Shown: positions 35,930-48,523 of the stretch, one piece after another
How the letters are laid out: each line of letters starts with the position of its first letter
Numbering within the stretch: position 1 is the stretch's first letter
Assembly: GCA_029582265.1 (NCBI GenBank)
Contig: CM055823.1
Span: 1,798,001 to 1,862,000 of the forward strand
DNA from: Zoroaster sp. YZ-2022
Lineage: Eukaryota > Echinodermata > Asteroidea > Forcipulatida > Zoroasteridae
Direction of reading: 5' to 3'
DNA length: 64,000 nt
Made by a program: the position numbers and the translations under genes
The notes under the pieces: model-generated
Databases searched by the model: none
Seen by the model: the letters and a program-made list of their open reading frames with translations, nothing else
Told to the model about the DNA's origin: nothing

Positions 35930-36170
35930 AAGTAATGTCTCTCACAGGTGATCAGCCAAGCCATTCTCAGGAAATCGGTCCAGTGTTGACAGATCCTTCA
36001 CAGGTTGCTGCTGACAAAGGTAACCCAGCATTAAAAGCACACTACCATACGACAGGTAGCTATATGCTTTGAACATAAATCTTTGGGTGGATGATGATGA
36101 TGAAAGGCACATCAAACACATTTATGCCAAATTGCTATTGAAAAAACGTACATATAAACATTGAAAGGTA
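35930..36170 (+). pseudogene. Decayed NACHT-exon start (NACHT-0)
   Basis: It begins at a tttttacag acceptor and matches the first part of the NACHT exons: GDQPSHS, DPSQVAADK, then TTGSY. The frame is broken soon after (stop at about 36069). Remnants of the GWMMMM/VDDD-encoding stretch continue out of frame to about 36170. The P-loop and everything after it are absent. This looks like an old, diverged member of the cluster, with lower similarity than the four copies downstream. Confidence 0.75.
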
Positions 36171-36576
36171 ATTGGCAATAACTCGATTAAAAATAATTAC
36201 TGAATTAAAACCAAAATCTTACTTGATGTGAAGTTGGCGATGGTACCAAACACCATGAGAAATGTTTCCATCTGACGTGCTTTAATGTTTAAAAAATAAC
36301 TTGAATGTGTTACAAAATTTGAAAAAGTGATCACGGCCGTGATACTTTTTCCACATTAGAATGAATGCAGAGAAATCCAAATGCATTTGCACTATTTTCT
36401 CGTTCATGACTTAATGAAATGTGTTGAAACTACATGTACATGTATATGATGCATTTACAGTCATTTTACCAATGGTGTACAATGTCTTTATGTGTTCCAT
36501 TCCATATATGAACCCTGTTCATTTAATTAGTGTAAAATACACCGTTTCCCAAATCTCAATGTAAACTATTTAAAAA
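36171..36576. other. Intronic sequence, no gene recognised
   Basis: AT-rich sequence between the decayed NACHT fragment and the start of the 3.18-kb duplicated block. No exon borders of note. Confidence 0.5.
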
Positions 36577-39500
36577 TCATTGAATACCATTGAGAATGGT
36601 ATCCTCAAAAAGCAATCAGTTTCCCATTATTTATACTCGATGTAAAAATGACGGTATCATACATTGCTTGAAATCTTTCTGCATGAGGTACTTTTGTTTT
36701 TAACAACAGTCAAATTTTATTCTCAAATTATAAACATCTGAAATTTGTTGACAAACTGTATCAAAATTCAATGCAAGAATTAAAAGAAAATTCGCTGTAA
36801 ACACAAGTGTAATTTTAATGGATATGTTTTTGCGTTTATTCTTCAATTGCTAAAACTCGTCGTGGTGTTTACCAAAACATGTTTGTGCGTGTATGAATTT
36901 AGACACAAAGACACGTTTACAATTTAGGCACAAAAACATGTTTAGAGGAGGACAACACTTGAACACCACAAAAGGTGTTAACTTTTCTTTGACAGTATTT
37001 GTGTTTGCAGATTGTAATTTCTGAATGCATTTTCACTGTTTTCTCATTAATAACACACAGCAATGAGCTGAAACTTTCACATGACAATTGTTTTGTATAT
37101 TATATCTTAATTGATATGGAGTGATACATAGCAGAATGAGTCTACTAATGGTATACTTTCCCTTCAATACTTCAAATAATTTAATCATTAAAACCCTCCT
37201 ACAATCGGTACAATTTTTGAAATAACCCATTCAGGCCACTCCAAGCCATTAGCTGTTGCTATGGTTACCCTTCTGCGCACTGTCACACCACTGAGATTGC
37301 AGGGTAAAGTGGTCTCCCATCATATATTGTAGGCCATACTAATATATGTTCAAACATTTACAGTGGCCTTGGGTGGCACACAGTTGATTTTGTAAGATTA
37401 CTTGGAAAGGACAGCAGGCTTGTACATGTACATGTATGTACTGAAGGTTGCTAAAGAACAGAATTTAGTGGTTGGGAGTGGCTTCAATGTGTAGGAGGGT
37501 TAAAACTGATAATGCTGTAATAATCTAGAAACGAAAGTGATTTCCAATTATCAGACCTTTTTGGTGGCAAATGTAAAACAAATCATTTACTCAACCGTCA
37601 CACATAGTGTATATCATTATCAAATTTTGCTATATTGTTTGTGTTCCTTTTTCTATTTTATTGATGTTTAATTATTTTGTTTTTACAGAAACAAGGCCCG
37701 TCACAGATGATCAACCAAGTCATTCTCGGCAAATGGGTCCAGAGTTGAGAGATACGTCACAAGTTGCCGCTGACAAATGTAATGCAGCATTGAAAGCACG
37801 CTACACAACGATAGGTAGCTATGTGAATATAAATCCTTGGGTGGATGATGATCAGATGCACATTGACATTTATACAAAATTGCAGTTGGAAAAAAGTGAA
37901 GGTGTAGCGGTTGTTACAACACACAATGAGATGTTGAATTCCATTGAGTATGGAAAGATCTTCCACATTCAGTCAAGAGAGGGCAATTTTGTTAAGCGAC
38001 TTATTTTCTTTGGCAAAGGGGGTGTAGGGAAGTCAACGATCTTTGATAAGATTGCCTACGACTGGGCTGTTGGTTCCAGTGAGGTACTCAACAAGTACAA
38101 ACTTGTATTTGTTTTGAAAATGTGTGCATTAGATCAAAGCTCAAACCTTATTGATGCAATTTTCCAACAACTGCTCGAAGAAGACATACATGTAGACATT
38201 TCCAAAGATGCATTGAAATCACTTATCATCCAAAACCCTAAAGACGTTTTGATTCTTTTGGATGGTTTTGATGAGTTGACAACGACAACTCTCACCGAAA
38301 CCTCATTTGGGTCAATCCTAAGAGCTCTGAATAGAAAAACACACTACCGTGAATGTTGCATAGGTGTAACAACCCGTCCCTCCCATCTTGAGCGATTAAT
38401 GGACAAATCATTAGTTCAAAATCCTTGCATACACCTAAAGGTTCTTGGTTTTACAGAAGATGATGTGGAAGAATATGTCAGAAAGTTTATCCGGGGAAAC
38501 AGTGAGGCACTTATTGAGACAATTGATTTCCAATTATCAGACCTTTTTGGTGGCAAATGTAAAACAAATCATTTACTCAACCGTCACGCATAGTGTATAT
38601 CATTATCAAATGTTGCTATATTGTTTGTGTTCCTTTTTCTATTTTACAGAAACGAAGCCCCTCACTGATGATCAACCAAGCCATTCTCTGCAAATGGGTT
38701 CAGAGTTAAGAGATCCTTCACAAGTTGCCGCTGACAAATGTAATGCTGCATTGAAAAAACACTACAGAACGACAGGTAGCTATGTGAATATAAATCCTTG
38801 GGAGGATGATGATCAGATGCACATTGACATTTATACAAAATTGCAGTTGGAAAAAAGTGAAGGTGCATCGGTTGTTATGACAAACAGTAAGATGTTGAAT
38901 TCCATCGAGTATGAAAAGATATTCCTCATTAAGTCACAAGAGGGTGATTATATTCAGCGACTTATTTTCTTTGGCAAAGGGGGTGTAGGGAAGTCAACGT
39001 TCTTTGATAAGATAGCCTACGACTGGGCTGTTGGTTCCAGTGATGTACAGTTTGTACTCAACAAGTACACACTTGTGTTCGTTTTGAAAATGTGTGCATT
39101 AGACCAAAGCTCAAACCTTATTGATGCAATCTTTGACCAACTGCTCGCCCGAGACGTAGACATTTCAAAAGAAGCTTTGGATTCATTTATCCTCCAAAAA
39201 CCCAATGATGTTTTGATTCTTTTGGATGGTTTTGATGAGTTGACAACAACAACTCTCACCGAAAATGATTTTGGGTCAATCCTCAGAGCTCTGAATAGAC
39301 AAACATACCGTGAATGTTGCATAGGTGTAACAACCCGTCCCTCCCATCTTGTGCGATTAATGGACAAATCATTGATTCAAAATCCTTGCATACACCTAAA
39401 GGTTCTTGGTTTTACAAAAGATGATGTGGAAGAATATGTCAGAAAGTTTTTCCCTGGAAACAGTGAGGCACTTATTAAGGCAATTAAAAGTTCAGATGTT

Positions 39501-39760
39501 CTTTCTGACTTGGCAAGTAATCCAATGATCCTTCAACTTATCTGTTTAATTTGGAGAGAAGATGCAGCACTTCCATTAACCATGTCACGCTTATACAGTA
39601 AGGCAGTGAGTTACATATTCAAAAGGAAAGGCCATGAGACTGACGAAGAAATTTTGATCAAAATTGGAGAAGTAGCACTGAATGGACTCCTTGACCCAGA
39701 ACTAAAACTTGCATTTCCAGAGTCTGCATTTGAGAAGAATACACTTGCCCTTGCATTAAA
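36577..39760 (+). repeat. NLR tandem block, unit 1 (3184 bp)
   Basis: Co-linear with 39761-42932 and almost identical, including introns. It carries NACHT-a1 and NACHT-b1. The right junction joins gcattaaa of a NACHT-b exon to tcattgaatacc, the start of the block. The two ends share about three A bases of microhomology. Confidence 0.92.
37689..38593 (+). pseudogene. NACHT-a1, truncated NLR exon
   Basis: The exon starts at tttttacag|aa and reads open to a stop at 38593. It has the N-terminal DDQPSHS region, a P-loop GKGGVGKST, and the Walker B-like stretch VLILLDGFDEL. It then continues to about 38525, where the sequence switches within a gatttcc microhomology to intron-type sequence (matching 37540-37600), giving an unrelated tail DFQLSDLFGG. 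The helical/winged-helix part and LRRs are missing. A deletion between two NACHT exons explains this. Whether it is transcribed is unknown. Confidence 0.8.
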
Positions 39761-39767
39761 TCATTGA
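38650..39767 (+). pseudogene. NACHT-b1, NLR exon cut by the block breakpoint
   Basis: The exon begins after attttacag at 38649. In its own frame it is open up to 39767. The P-loop is at 38973-38999 and the Walker B-like DVLILLDGFDEL is near 39207-39242. The exon includes the region after the sensor (DLASNPMILQLICLIWRED and the following helices). At 39757-39760 it runs into the start of the duplicated block and stops after LALALNH, so it has no LRRs. This is the only NACHT copy with no internal frame break, but its C-terminus was lost when the block formed. If expressed, it would be an LRR-less, possibly regulatory or decoy, NACHT protein. That is inference. Confidence 0.8.
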
Positions 39768-42700
39768 ATACCATTGAGAATGGTATCCTCAAAAAGCAAT
39801 CAGTTTCCCATTATTTATACTCGATGTAAAAATGACGGTATCATACATTGCTTGAAATCTTTCTGCATGAGGTACTTTTGTTTTTAACAACAGTCAAATT
39901 TTATTCTCAAATTATAAACATCTGAAATTTGTTGACAAACTGTATCAAAATTCAATGCAAGAATTAAAAGAAAATTCGCTGTAAACACAAGTGTAATTTT
40001 AATGGATATGTTTTTGCGTTTATTCTTCAATTGCTAAAACTCGTCGTGGTGTTTACCAAAACATGTTTGTGCGTGTATGAATTTAGACACAAAGACACGT
40101 TTACAATTTAGGCACAAAAACATGTTTAGAGGAGGACAACACTTGAACACCACAAAAGGTGTTAACTTTTCTTTTACAGTATTTGTGTTTGCAGATTGTA
40201 ATTTCTGACTGCATTTTCACTGTTTTCTCATTAATAACACACAGCAATGAGCTGAAACTTTCACATGACAATTGTTTTGTATATTATATCTTAATTGATA
40301 TGGAGTGATACATAGCAGAATGAGTCTACTAATGGTATACTTTCCCTTCAATACTTCAAATAATTTAATCATTAAAACCCTCCTACAATCGGTACAATTT
40401 TTGAAATAACCCATTCAGGCCACTCCAAGCCATTAGCTGTTGCTATGGTTACCCTTCTGCGCACTGTCACACCACTGAGATTGCAGGGTAAAGTGGTCTC
40501 CCATCATATATTGTAGGCCATACTAATATATGTTCAAACATTTACAGTGGCCTTGGGTGGCACACAGTTGATTTTGTAAGATTACTTGGAAAGGACAGCA
40601 GGCTTGTACATGTACATGTATGTACTGAAGGTTGCTAAAGAACAGAATTTAGTGGTTGGGAGTGGCTTCAATGTGTAGGAGGGTTAAAACTGATAATGCT
40701 GTAATAATCTAGAAACGAAAGTGATTTCCAATTATCAGACCTTTTTGGTGGCAAATGTAAAACAAATCATTTACTCAACCGTCACACATAGTGTATATCA
40801 TTATCAAATTTTGCTATATTGTTTGTGTTCCTTTTTAATTATTTTGGTTTTACAGAAACAAGGCCCGTCACAGATGATCAACCAAGTCATTCTCGGCAAA
40901 TGGGTCCAGAGTTGAGAGATACGTCCTGAAGTTGCAGCTGACAAATGTAATGCAGCATTGAAAGCACGCTACACAACGATAGGTAGCTATGTGAATATAA
41001 ATCCTTGGGTGGATGATGATCAGATGCACATTGACATTTATACAAAATTGCAGTTGGAAAAAAGTGAAGGTGTAGCGGTTGTTACAACACACAATGAGAT
41101 GTTGAATTCCATTGAGTATGGAAAGATCTTCCACATTCAGTCAAGAGAGGGCAATTTTGTTAAGCGACTTATTTTCTTTGGCAAAGGGGGTGTAGGGAAG
41201 TCAACGATCTTTGATAAGATTGCCTACGACTGGGCTGTTGGTTCCAGTGAGGTACATGTACTCAACAAGTACAAACTTGTATTTGTTTTGAAAATGTGTG
41301 CATTAGACCAAAGCTCAAACCTTATTGATGCAATTTTCCAACAACTGCTCGAAGAAGACATACATGTAGACATTTCCAAAGATGCATTGAAATCACTTAT
41401 CATCCAAAACCCTAAAGACGTTTTGATTCTTTTGGATGGTTTTGATGAGTTGACAACGACAACTCTCACCGAAACCTCATTTGGGTCAATCCTAAGAGCT
41501 CTGAATAGAAAAACACACTACCGTGAATGTTGCATAGGTGTAACAACCCGTCCCTCCCATCTTGAGCGATTAATGGACAAATCATTAGTTCAAAATCCTT
41601 GCATACACCTAAAGGTTCTTGGTTTTACAGAAGATGATGTGGAAGAATATGTCAGAAAGTTTTTCCGGGGAAACAGTGAGGCACTTATTGAGACAATTGA
41701 TTTCCAATTATCAGACCTTTTTGGTGGCAAATGTAAAACAAATCATTTACTCAACCGTCACGCATAGTGTATATCATTATCAAATGTTGCTATATTGTTT
41801 GTGTTCCTTTTTCTATTTTACAGAAACGAAGCCCCTCACTGATGATCAACCAAGCCATTCTCTGCAAATGGGTTCAGAGTTAAGAGATCCTTCACAAGTT
41901 GTCATGACAAATGTAATGCTGCATTGAAAAAACACTACAGAACGACAGGTAGCTATGTGAATATAAATCCTTGGGAGGATGATGATCAGATGCACATTGA
42001 CATTTATACAAAATTGCAGTTGGAAAAAAGTGAAGGTGCATCGGTTGTTATGACAAACAGTAAGATGTTGAATTCCATCGAGTATGAAAAGATATTCCTC
42101 ATTAAGTCACAAGAGGGTGATTATATTCAGCGACTTATTTTCTTTGGCAAAGGGGGTGTAGGGAAGTCAACGTTCTTTGATAAGATAGCCTACGACTGGG
42201 CTGTTGGTTCCAGTGATGTACAGTTTGTACTCAACAAGTACACACTTGTGTTCGTTTTGAAAATGTGTGCATTAGACCAAAGCTCAAACCTTATTGATGC
42301 AATCTTTGACCAACTGCTCGCCGAGACGTAGACATTTCAAAAGAAGCTTTGGATTCATTTATCCTCCAAAAACCCAATGATGTTTTGATTCTTTTGGATG
42401 GTTTTGATGAGTTGACAACAACAACTCTCACCGAAAATGATTTTGGGTCAATCCTCAGAGCTCTGAATAGACAAACATACCGTGAATGTTGCATAGGTGT
42501 AACAACCCGTCCCTCCCATCTTGTGCGATTAATGGACAAATCATTGATTCAAAATCCTTGCATACACCTAAAGGTTCTTGGTTTTACAAAAGATGATGTG
42601 GAAGAATATGTCAGAAAGTTTTTCCCTGGAAACAGTGAGGCACTTATTAAGGCAATTAAAAGTTCAGATGTTCTTTCTGACTTGGCAAGTAATCCAATGA

Positions 42701-42932
42701 TCCTTCAACTTATCTGTTTAATTTGGAGAGAAGATGCAGCACTTCCATTAACCATGTCACGCTTATACAGTAAGGCAGTGAGTTACATATTCAAAAGGAA
42801 AGGCCATGAGACTGACGAAGAAATTTTGATCAAAATTGGAGAAGTAGCACTGAATGGACTCCTTGACCCAGAACTAAAACTTGCATTTCCAGAGTCTGCA
42901 TTTGAGAAGAATACACTTGCCCTTGCATTAAA
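39761..42932 (+). repeat. NLR tandem block, unit 2 (3172 bp)
   Basis: Co-linear with unit 1. Visible differences are few: an 18-bp shorter pyrimidine region before NACHT-a2, a 6-bp extra catgta near 41254, and single-base indels near 40926, 41898 and 42319. The unit continues without a break into the LRR coding part, so it holds the original 3' end of the gene. Confidence 0.92.
40856..41767 (+). pseudogene. NACHT-a2, truncated and frameshifted NLR exon
   Basis: This is the counterpart of NACHT-a1. One extra base in acgtcctgaag (about 40925-40930, where unit 1 reads acgtcacaag) puts a TGA in frame early in the exon. An ORF restarting at 40958 recovers the P-loop and Walker B region. It ends in the same intron-derived tail at 41767. 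It has two residues (HV) that a1 lacks after SSEV. Confidence 0.8.
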
Positions 42933-44310
42933 GGTAGGAATCCTAAACAGTCAGAGGGTTTTCAAGAATTCTAAATCACATAACAGCATACAATTCCTGC
43001 ATAAAACAATGCAGGAATTGTGTGCTGCAAAATACTGGCAGAGTCTACTTCCAATCAGTCGGGTCAAACGTTTTGCAACAAAACTATTGAAAATTGGAAA
43101 ATTTCAGAATATTTTGGATCGCGTATGTGATGGAACACACAACATCAGTGATTTTGAATATCTCCTTCGCTTTTGTTGTGGTGACAATAAAGTGTGCATG
43201 AAAAGAATCTTAATTCCACTCCTAAACCGTAAATTAAACGATGAATTGGAATCAGACGATGAATTAAACACGTTGGCATTACATTGTTATTTTGAGGGTC
43301 AGTTACAAGAGATACCTTCAGAGACGTATATCAAGTCACTGGTTACAGATACCATACACATTCTGAATTCCAATAGTGATTTCCACTCACTCATGTTCTT
43401 TCTGTCAAATGTTTGCAAGTCAGAGTTTGGAAGGAATTATCTTGGAATAATTAAACGTATTACATTGATGCATATATTCATAACAGAGTCAGTGGATTTA
43501 TTTGCTCTAGCGCTGAGTAACATGACAAATGTCCAAAGGCTTACCCTGTATGACTGTTCACTGTCTGTCAGTGATTTGAAGACAATTGTGTTGTCCTTGA
43601 AAGACAACACACGCTTGAATGAATTAAGTCTTCATGGTAATACAATGTTAGGAGGCACAGCTTCACAGTGGGCTCCTCATATGCAACACTTCACAACCCT
43701 AAGAGATCTATCTATACGTGATTGTAACATACAACCTGAAGATATGGAACACATCATGAAGAATGTCAGTAAAAGCAAGAGTGAGTGTGAGGTAACATTC
43801 ACCGGTAACAAAGCACTGGGTGGCAAGGCTGAAATATGGTCTCGTTATTTGTGTCTCATGATACACATCGAGGCGCTGGACCTGGAAGGTTGCTCATTGG
43901 TATGCAATGATATTGAACATATTGCTAATGCATTGAGTAAAATGCCCAACCTGACCAACTTGAACCTATGGGGCAACTCATCCTTAGGAGGGTCTGCCAA
44001 TGTGTGGTCTCGTTATTTGTGTCTCATGATATACATCAAGGAGCTGCACCTGGTTGGTTGCTCATTGGTATGCAATGATATTGAACATATTGCTAATGCA
44101 TTGAGTAAAATGCCCAACCTGACCCACTTGAGACTATGGAGAAACTCATCCTTAGGAGGGTCTGCCAATGTGTGGTCTCGTTATTTGTGTCTCATGAAGC
44201 ACCTGCGGCTGCTGCACCTGGGTTATTGCAACTTGGATAGTAATGATAAGATCATTATTACTCAGTCCTTGAGTAAAATGACAAACCCATTTGATGTCGA
44301 ATATTGGTAA
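41824..44310 (+). CDS. NACHT-b2 with LRRs, terminal exon of the NLR gene (two frame breaks)
   Basis: The exon starts after tattttacag and is the only NACHT copy followed by the full C-terminus. NACHT domains are STAND-type NTPase switches that oligomerise on ligand sensing. Here the P-loop GKGGVGKST is at 42146-42172 and DVLILLDGFDEL near 42379-42414. A winged-helix-like stretch follows, ending near FLHKTMQELCAAKYW. From about 43500 there are ribonuclease-inhibitor-like LRRs of about 56 residues (LxxLxL..C.L...D...I...LS.M..L). The last full repeats are near-identical. Two one-base losses relative to NACHT-b1, near 41898 and 42319 (a C run), split it into three frames, the last being 42349-44310 (653 codons). 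Sequencing error, pseudogenisation and haplotype merging are all possible. The end at 44310 cuts the last LRR short. Confidence 0.85.
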
Positions 44311-44688
44311 CTTGTTCGATTGAATGAGACACATCGTGGCTTTATTCTTAGATCACACAGAAGTATGTTATATTTCACCGTCTTTTAAGTCCAGAGATCT
44401 CGAGCATACAGCTTGTTTGCCTATTATATAAAGTATTCTTCACGTATTGAGGATTGATGTAAGCGTGTTACTGTTAGCAACATGAATCAATTATCTCTTT
44501 ATAGTCTTAATCATGATTTCTTGTTTCTAATCTAACGTTAGCTAAGTTAACGTTTAACGTTACTTGTTAGTACATTTTCCTCCAATAAGATTAAGAAGCT
44601 CTATGTATATACAAAACAATGCAGCTGACTTATTTACCTTTCCACACTGCTGCATATCATATTGTTATGTTGTTATGAAGGATAAACT

Positions 44689-44694
44689 AATAAA
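44689..44694 (+). terminator. Candidate poly(A) signal AATAAA for the NLR gene
   Basis: A canonical hexamer about 380 bases after the LRR stop codon, in AT-rich sequence. Placement only, with no transcript evidence. Confidence 0.4.
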
Positions 44695-44699
44695 GGATG

Positions 44700-47600
44700 G
44701 ACTCGATTCCACTTGATTGAAACACTTATTTATTGCTGTACTGTACAACGTAACGATGGTTCACGATGATATGGGAAGCCATATTGTGTAATAAGGACTA
44801 ACTCTTGAGGGCGCACTTCCAATTTACAGTCCAGGTTTTTTTGTTTGTTTTTTTTTTTGAAAATGTGAAGACAAGACATACAAATTATGATAAACAGCTC
44901 AATTTAGTGGGATGCACCCATGCACATGGAAACCCATTTTATATGTCAGTCTCGTAAAAAACTATATTTTATTGAATATTAGAAATACTTTAGAATTCGC
45001 AATATGTACATTCGCAATCACTATTGTGAATAATTATTCGCCCTCGGTGTTAACGATCGATCGTACACAAACATTGCCTGTACTGTTATCAAAATGATTT
45101 CAGTATCAAACCATAAAACAACCTTGGTTACCATTTAGAAACTCTATAATATGAATATTTGAAAACTATGAGTAAATAAAAGCCAAAGAAGCGTGAATTT
45201 TGAGAAATGATAGAACTTAATCAATGAATTTATGAAAAATTCGTAGAATCAAAACACATGGCTTTTGGTTGTACTTGTGTGTTTCATATTTATATATTTT
45301 TTATTTTAATATATAATATATTTTGGGAAAGTTGTACATTAATTTATAATACAAAATACTACAGCATATAATCTATATTGAAGATCATATCGTTTTTATA
45401 TTGAATATATTATTTATCAATTTACAAATGTTAAAGATGGATCATCTGTGTTTTACCGGCAATTTTCAGACGTTTGTGTGTGTATTGGAACATTGATAAT
45501 GTGGACACCAGGTTTATGTAGTATTGTTATACAGACGACAATTTATACGAATTATCAGTGGTGTAAATTTGTTGGTGTGATGGATGATTCAAAATGTCCA
45601 ATTCCAGTGACCCCCCCCCCTTGAACGTGATCCAGTCCTAAACCCTCCCCAACACCTGAAAATGTTTGATTGATTTATTTTTTTTTAATTTCAAAGGTTG
45701 AATAATTTGATAACAATGGAAGTCCTAAATCATGTTCAAATAAGAGAATCCAAATTTTCCCGAGGAGTTTGTCCAATATTTGTTTTTTACTTGACCCAAA
45801 AGGTTAGTGAGGGTGATCCTATGGACCATCCCCCAACAAAATATTGTTATACCCCATCCCCTGGGATTTACACCCATCCAGTTTATACCTTGGAGTTTAT
45901 ATACATAATATATTACACAATAATATGATTATTTCATTATTTTTAACTGTTCTGAAATTGTAGAACCACGATGAACTGTTGATTTAAATAATTGATAGCG
46001 CCATAACCTTACACGTGATTTGGCGTCATTATGTTATTGTATTTTTGATATGTGTCAGATTGTCAAGCAAACCATTTATTTTCACTGATATGCCGGGATT
46101 TTAACGTTAAACATGAATATTCATATTGATGTCATTCTCGTATAGCCTTATACTAATTACATGATATTGTGACGGCTCAAAATGAATATATCACGACACG
46201 GATGGTGTACATTTTAAGCGGTCTTGTTCTTTTAATGGTGTGACTGCATTTACTCAAAAGAAAAAAACCCTGAAAAGATACAAAATACAATTCCTGTATA
46301 AATATAATGAATTGGAAAATACTAATAAAAATAATAAATGTGAACTCTTCTTACACCGTGTACTTTAACTCAAAAGTTAAGTTATTGTCATATAAGAAAA
46401 TACAAGGCATGGGAATGCTTTGACTTGCAAAGTCAAATAAAGAAACAAATAACTATGTATAGCACAAGTGTAATTGTATGACCTCTATCAATGTGAAGTT
46501 AATAAATCACAGACTTGACCCAGTCTATTCACCATTCAAATAATGTAAGAAAATTAAGTATGAATATAATAATAGGAAATATAATCAAAAAGATAACTAT
46601 TATCTAGATACATTTAAAGATAAAAATAATAATCAAATGGTGAAGAATAAGAAATGATGTAAACAGCAATGGATAAACAAGTAACTAATATAAAATACAA
46701 GTATTTTAGGCTAAGTTGTTATTGACCCTATGCTCTAGAAAGTTAAATACCCAAGAGAACAATAAAACTGGTGGTTATTCCTAGTGGTTGCTAATGGAAT
46801 GAAAAATAGAAATGATCACATATCAATTGCTGGAGAAAACTTGAATAAGAACAACCATACTATTATCAATAACAAAGCAATATCGATGGACAGAATTGTG
46901 TGCAAACCTATAGGCAATTGATAATTAGATTTCATATGCTCTAGAAACACTCGGCTAATAGTCTAGGGACTTGATACTCCAGAAATGAAATGAGCATGCC
47001 ATAATAAATCAAGGTTTCTTGCACTACTACCAAGTACCAATAACCTTCAACCTTTCACTTGCAGCTGAGGAAAACCACATGTTATTATGGCTAGGTCACT
47101 CCTATAGCTGATACCGTGTACAATATTTCAAGTGGTGGTCTAAGGTTAAAGAAAAGCAGTTTGATCACAGTATTAAATTTATGAATGTTTCCAAACTAAA
47201 TTTACTGTATAAAATACTAAACTATGGTGAATATTCTAAAATAGATCAGATGATTAAAAATGCATCCATCCTTAAAGAAGCACACTCATACAAAGTGAAA
47301 AAGGAAATTAAAAGGAACTAAAGAAAGTGAACAAATACTCCTAAAAATGTATAAATGAAGACAATCTTATTAAAAGTAACTAAAGAGAATAAAAGCTAAA
47401 AAGTAATTCATTTTGTAAATGAACTCAATGTCATTTAAACAAATCAGCAAATCAGTTAAACAAATAATTCACTTTCCACTGACTAAACTACTGAGTAAAC
47501 CAACTAATTTTCTGACTAGATGTCAAAATAACTTGGAAAACACTAATTAATAACTTGATAACAAGTGTGATAAAAGAACAAATTAAATTAAAGTACACTC

Positions 47601-48290
47601 GCCCCAGTCTAATCAGTGGGAAGCCATTATGAGGTGCAATGAAGAACTTGAATATTAAGTGTACACTGTATACATATAGACAGCACAATATTTTGATGAT
47701 GTGGCCCAAACAGAAACTGTGGTGATTATGACCACAAGACAAAGCAACTTCTTAGATGGTATCAAACTTTTAAGGGTCAAGCGAGGGCGCAATATATAAA
47801 ATAGGGTATGTCAATTCTACCTGTCACAATATAATATCATTATCATATTGTGTTGATGGAAATTTCAGAGCTCAAATAATGTCCATTGATTGACATTTTA
47901 AACTGTATATCTTGTTAAGTGGTTAAAGATAGAAAGTGAATTCATGAATATGTAATTAAAACCACGTGACCTACATCATGCTCATCTATAAATAATGTAT
48001 GTGTCTAAATGGTCCAATGGCTGTGACATTGTTCTACAAACTATTTAATTTTCACTTTTAGTAGTTTGTGTTTTGCGTCATGCAATGATTGAAACAAATT
48101 CTTATTGACCTTAATCAAATATTGAGTTTTACTTGATAACATTTATTGCTTTTCTATGTATGTGTCGTGTGAAGACTGGAATCAGTTTTTACAAGTCCTT
48201 GTTTGGAGTAAAGAAATAAGACTGTACAAAACATTAGTGTGTGTGGCTGTTGTACTTTGTCCTTTGTCCTTTGTGAATATTATATATAGA
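44700..48290. other. AT-rich intergenic region, no gene recognised
   Basis: Long A/T-rich stretches, an AT-dinucleotide-rich tract at about 45290-45420 and a poly-C run near 45611. Frames are short and motif-free. No transposon ends were found by eye. Confidence 0.5.
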
Positions 48291-48298
48291 TAGTTTAA

Positions 48299-48523
48299 AG
48301 GGACAATAACGTCACGATTAACAGGGCATGGAATCGGAGTACTAATTTAAGATTAACTTTGTGACTGAAGAAATACCCAATATTTATAATAAGGTCATAA
48401 CCGTTGCTGCTGCATAAATGACCTAGTAATTTTCAGTCACTGTGTTCATCTTAAACTAGGCCACCGCGATTCCATGCCCTGTTGAAAGTCTGATCTGATC
48501 TGATCTTGATGATGTATGTCCCT
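48299..48523. mobile_element. 225-bp TTAA-flanked foldback MITE
   Basis: The ends AGGGACA and TGTCCCT are inverted and sit directly against TTAA on both sides (48295-48298 and 48524-48527). A second inverted pair, aacagggcatggaatcg and cgattccatgccctgtt, lies inside. A TTAA target fits piggyBac- or Kolobok-like families. Relatives are at 29430-29588 and, truncated, at about 1049-1083. Confidence 0.8.
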
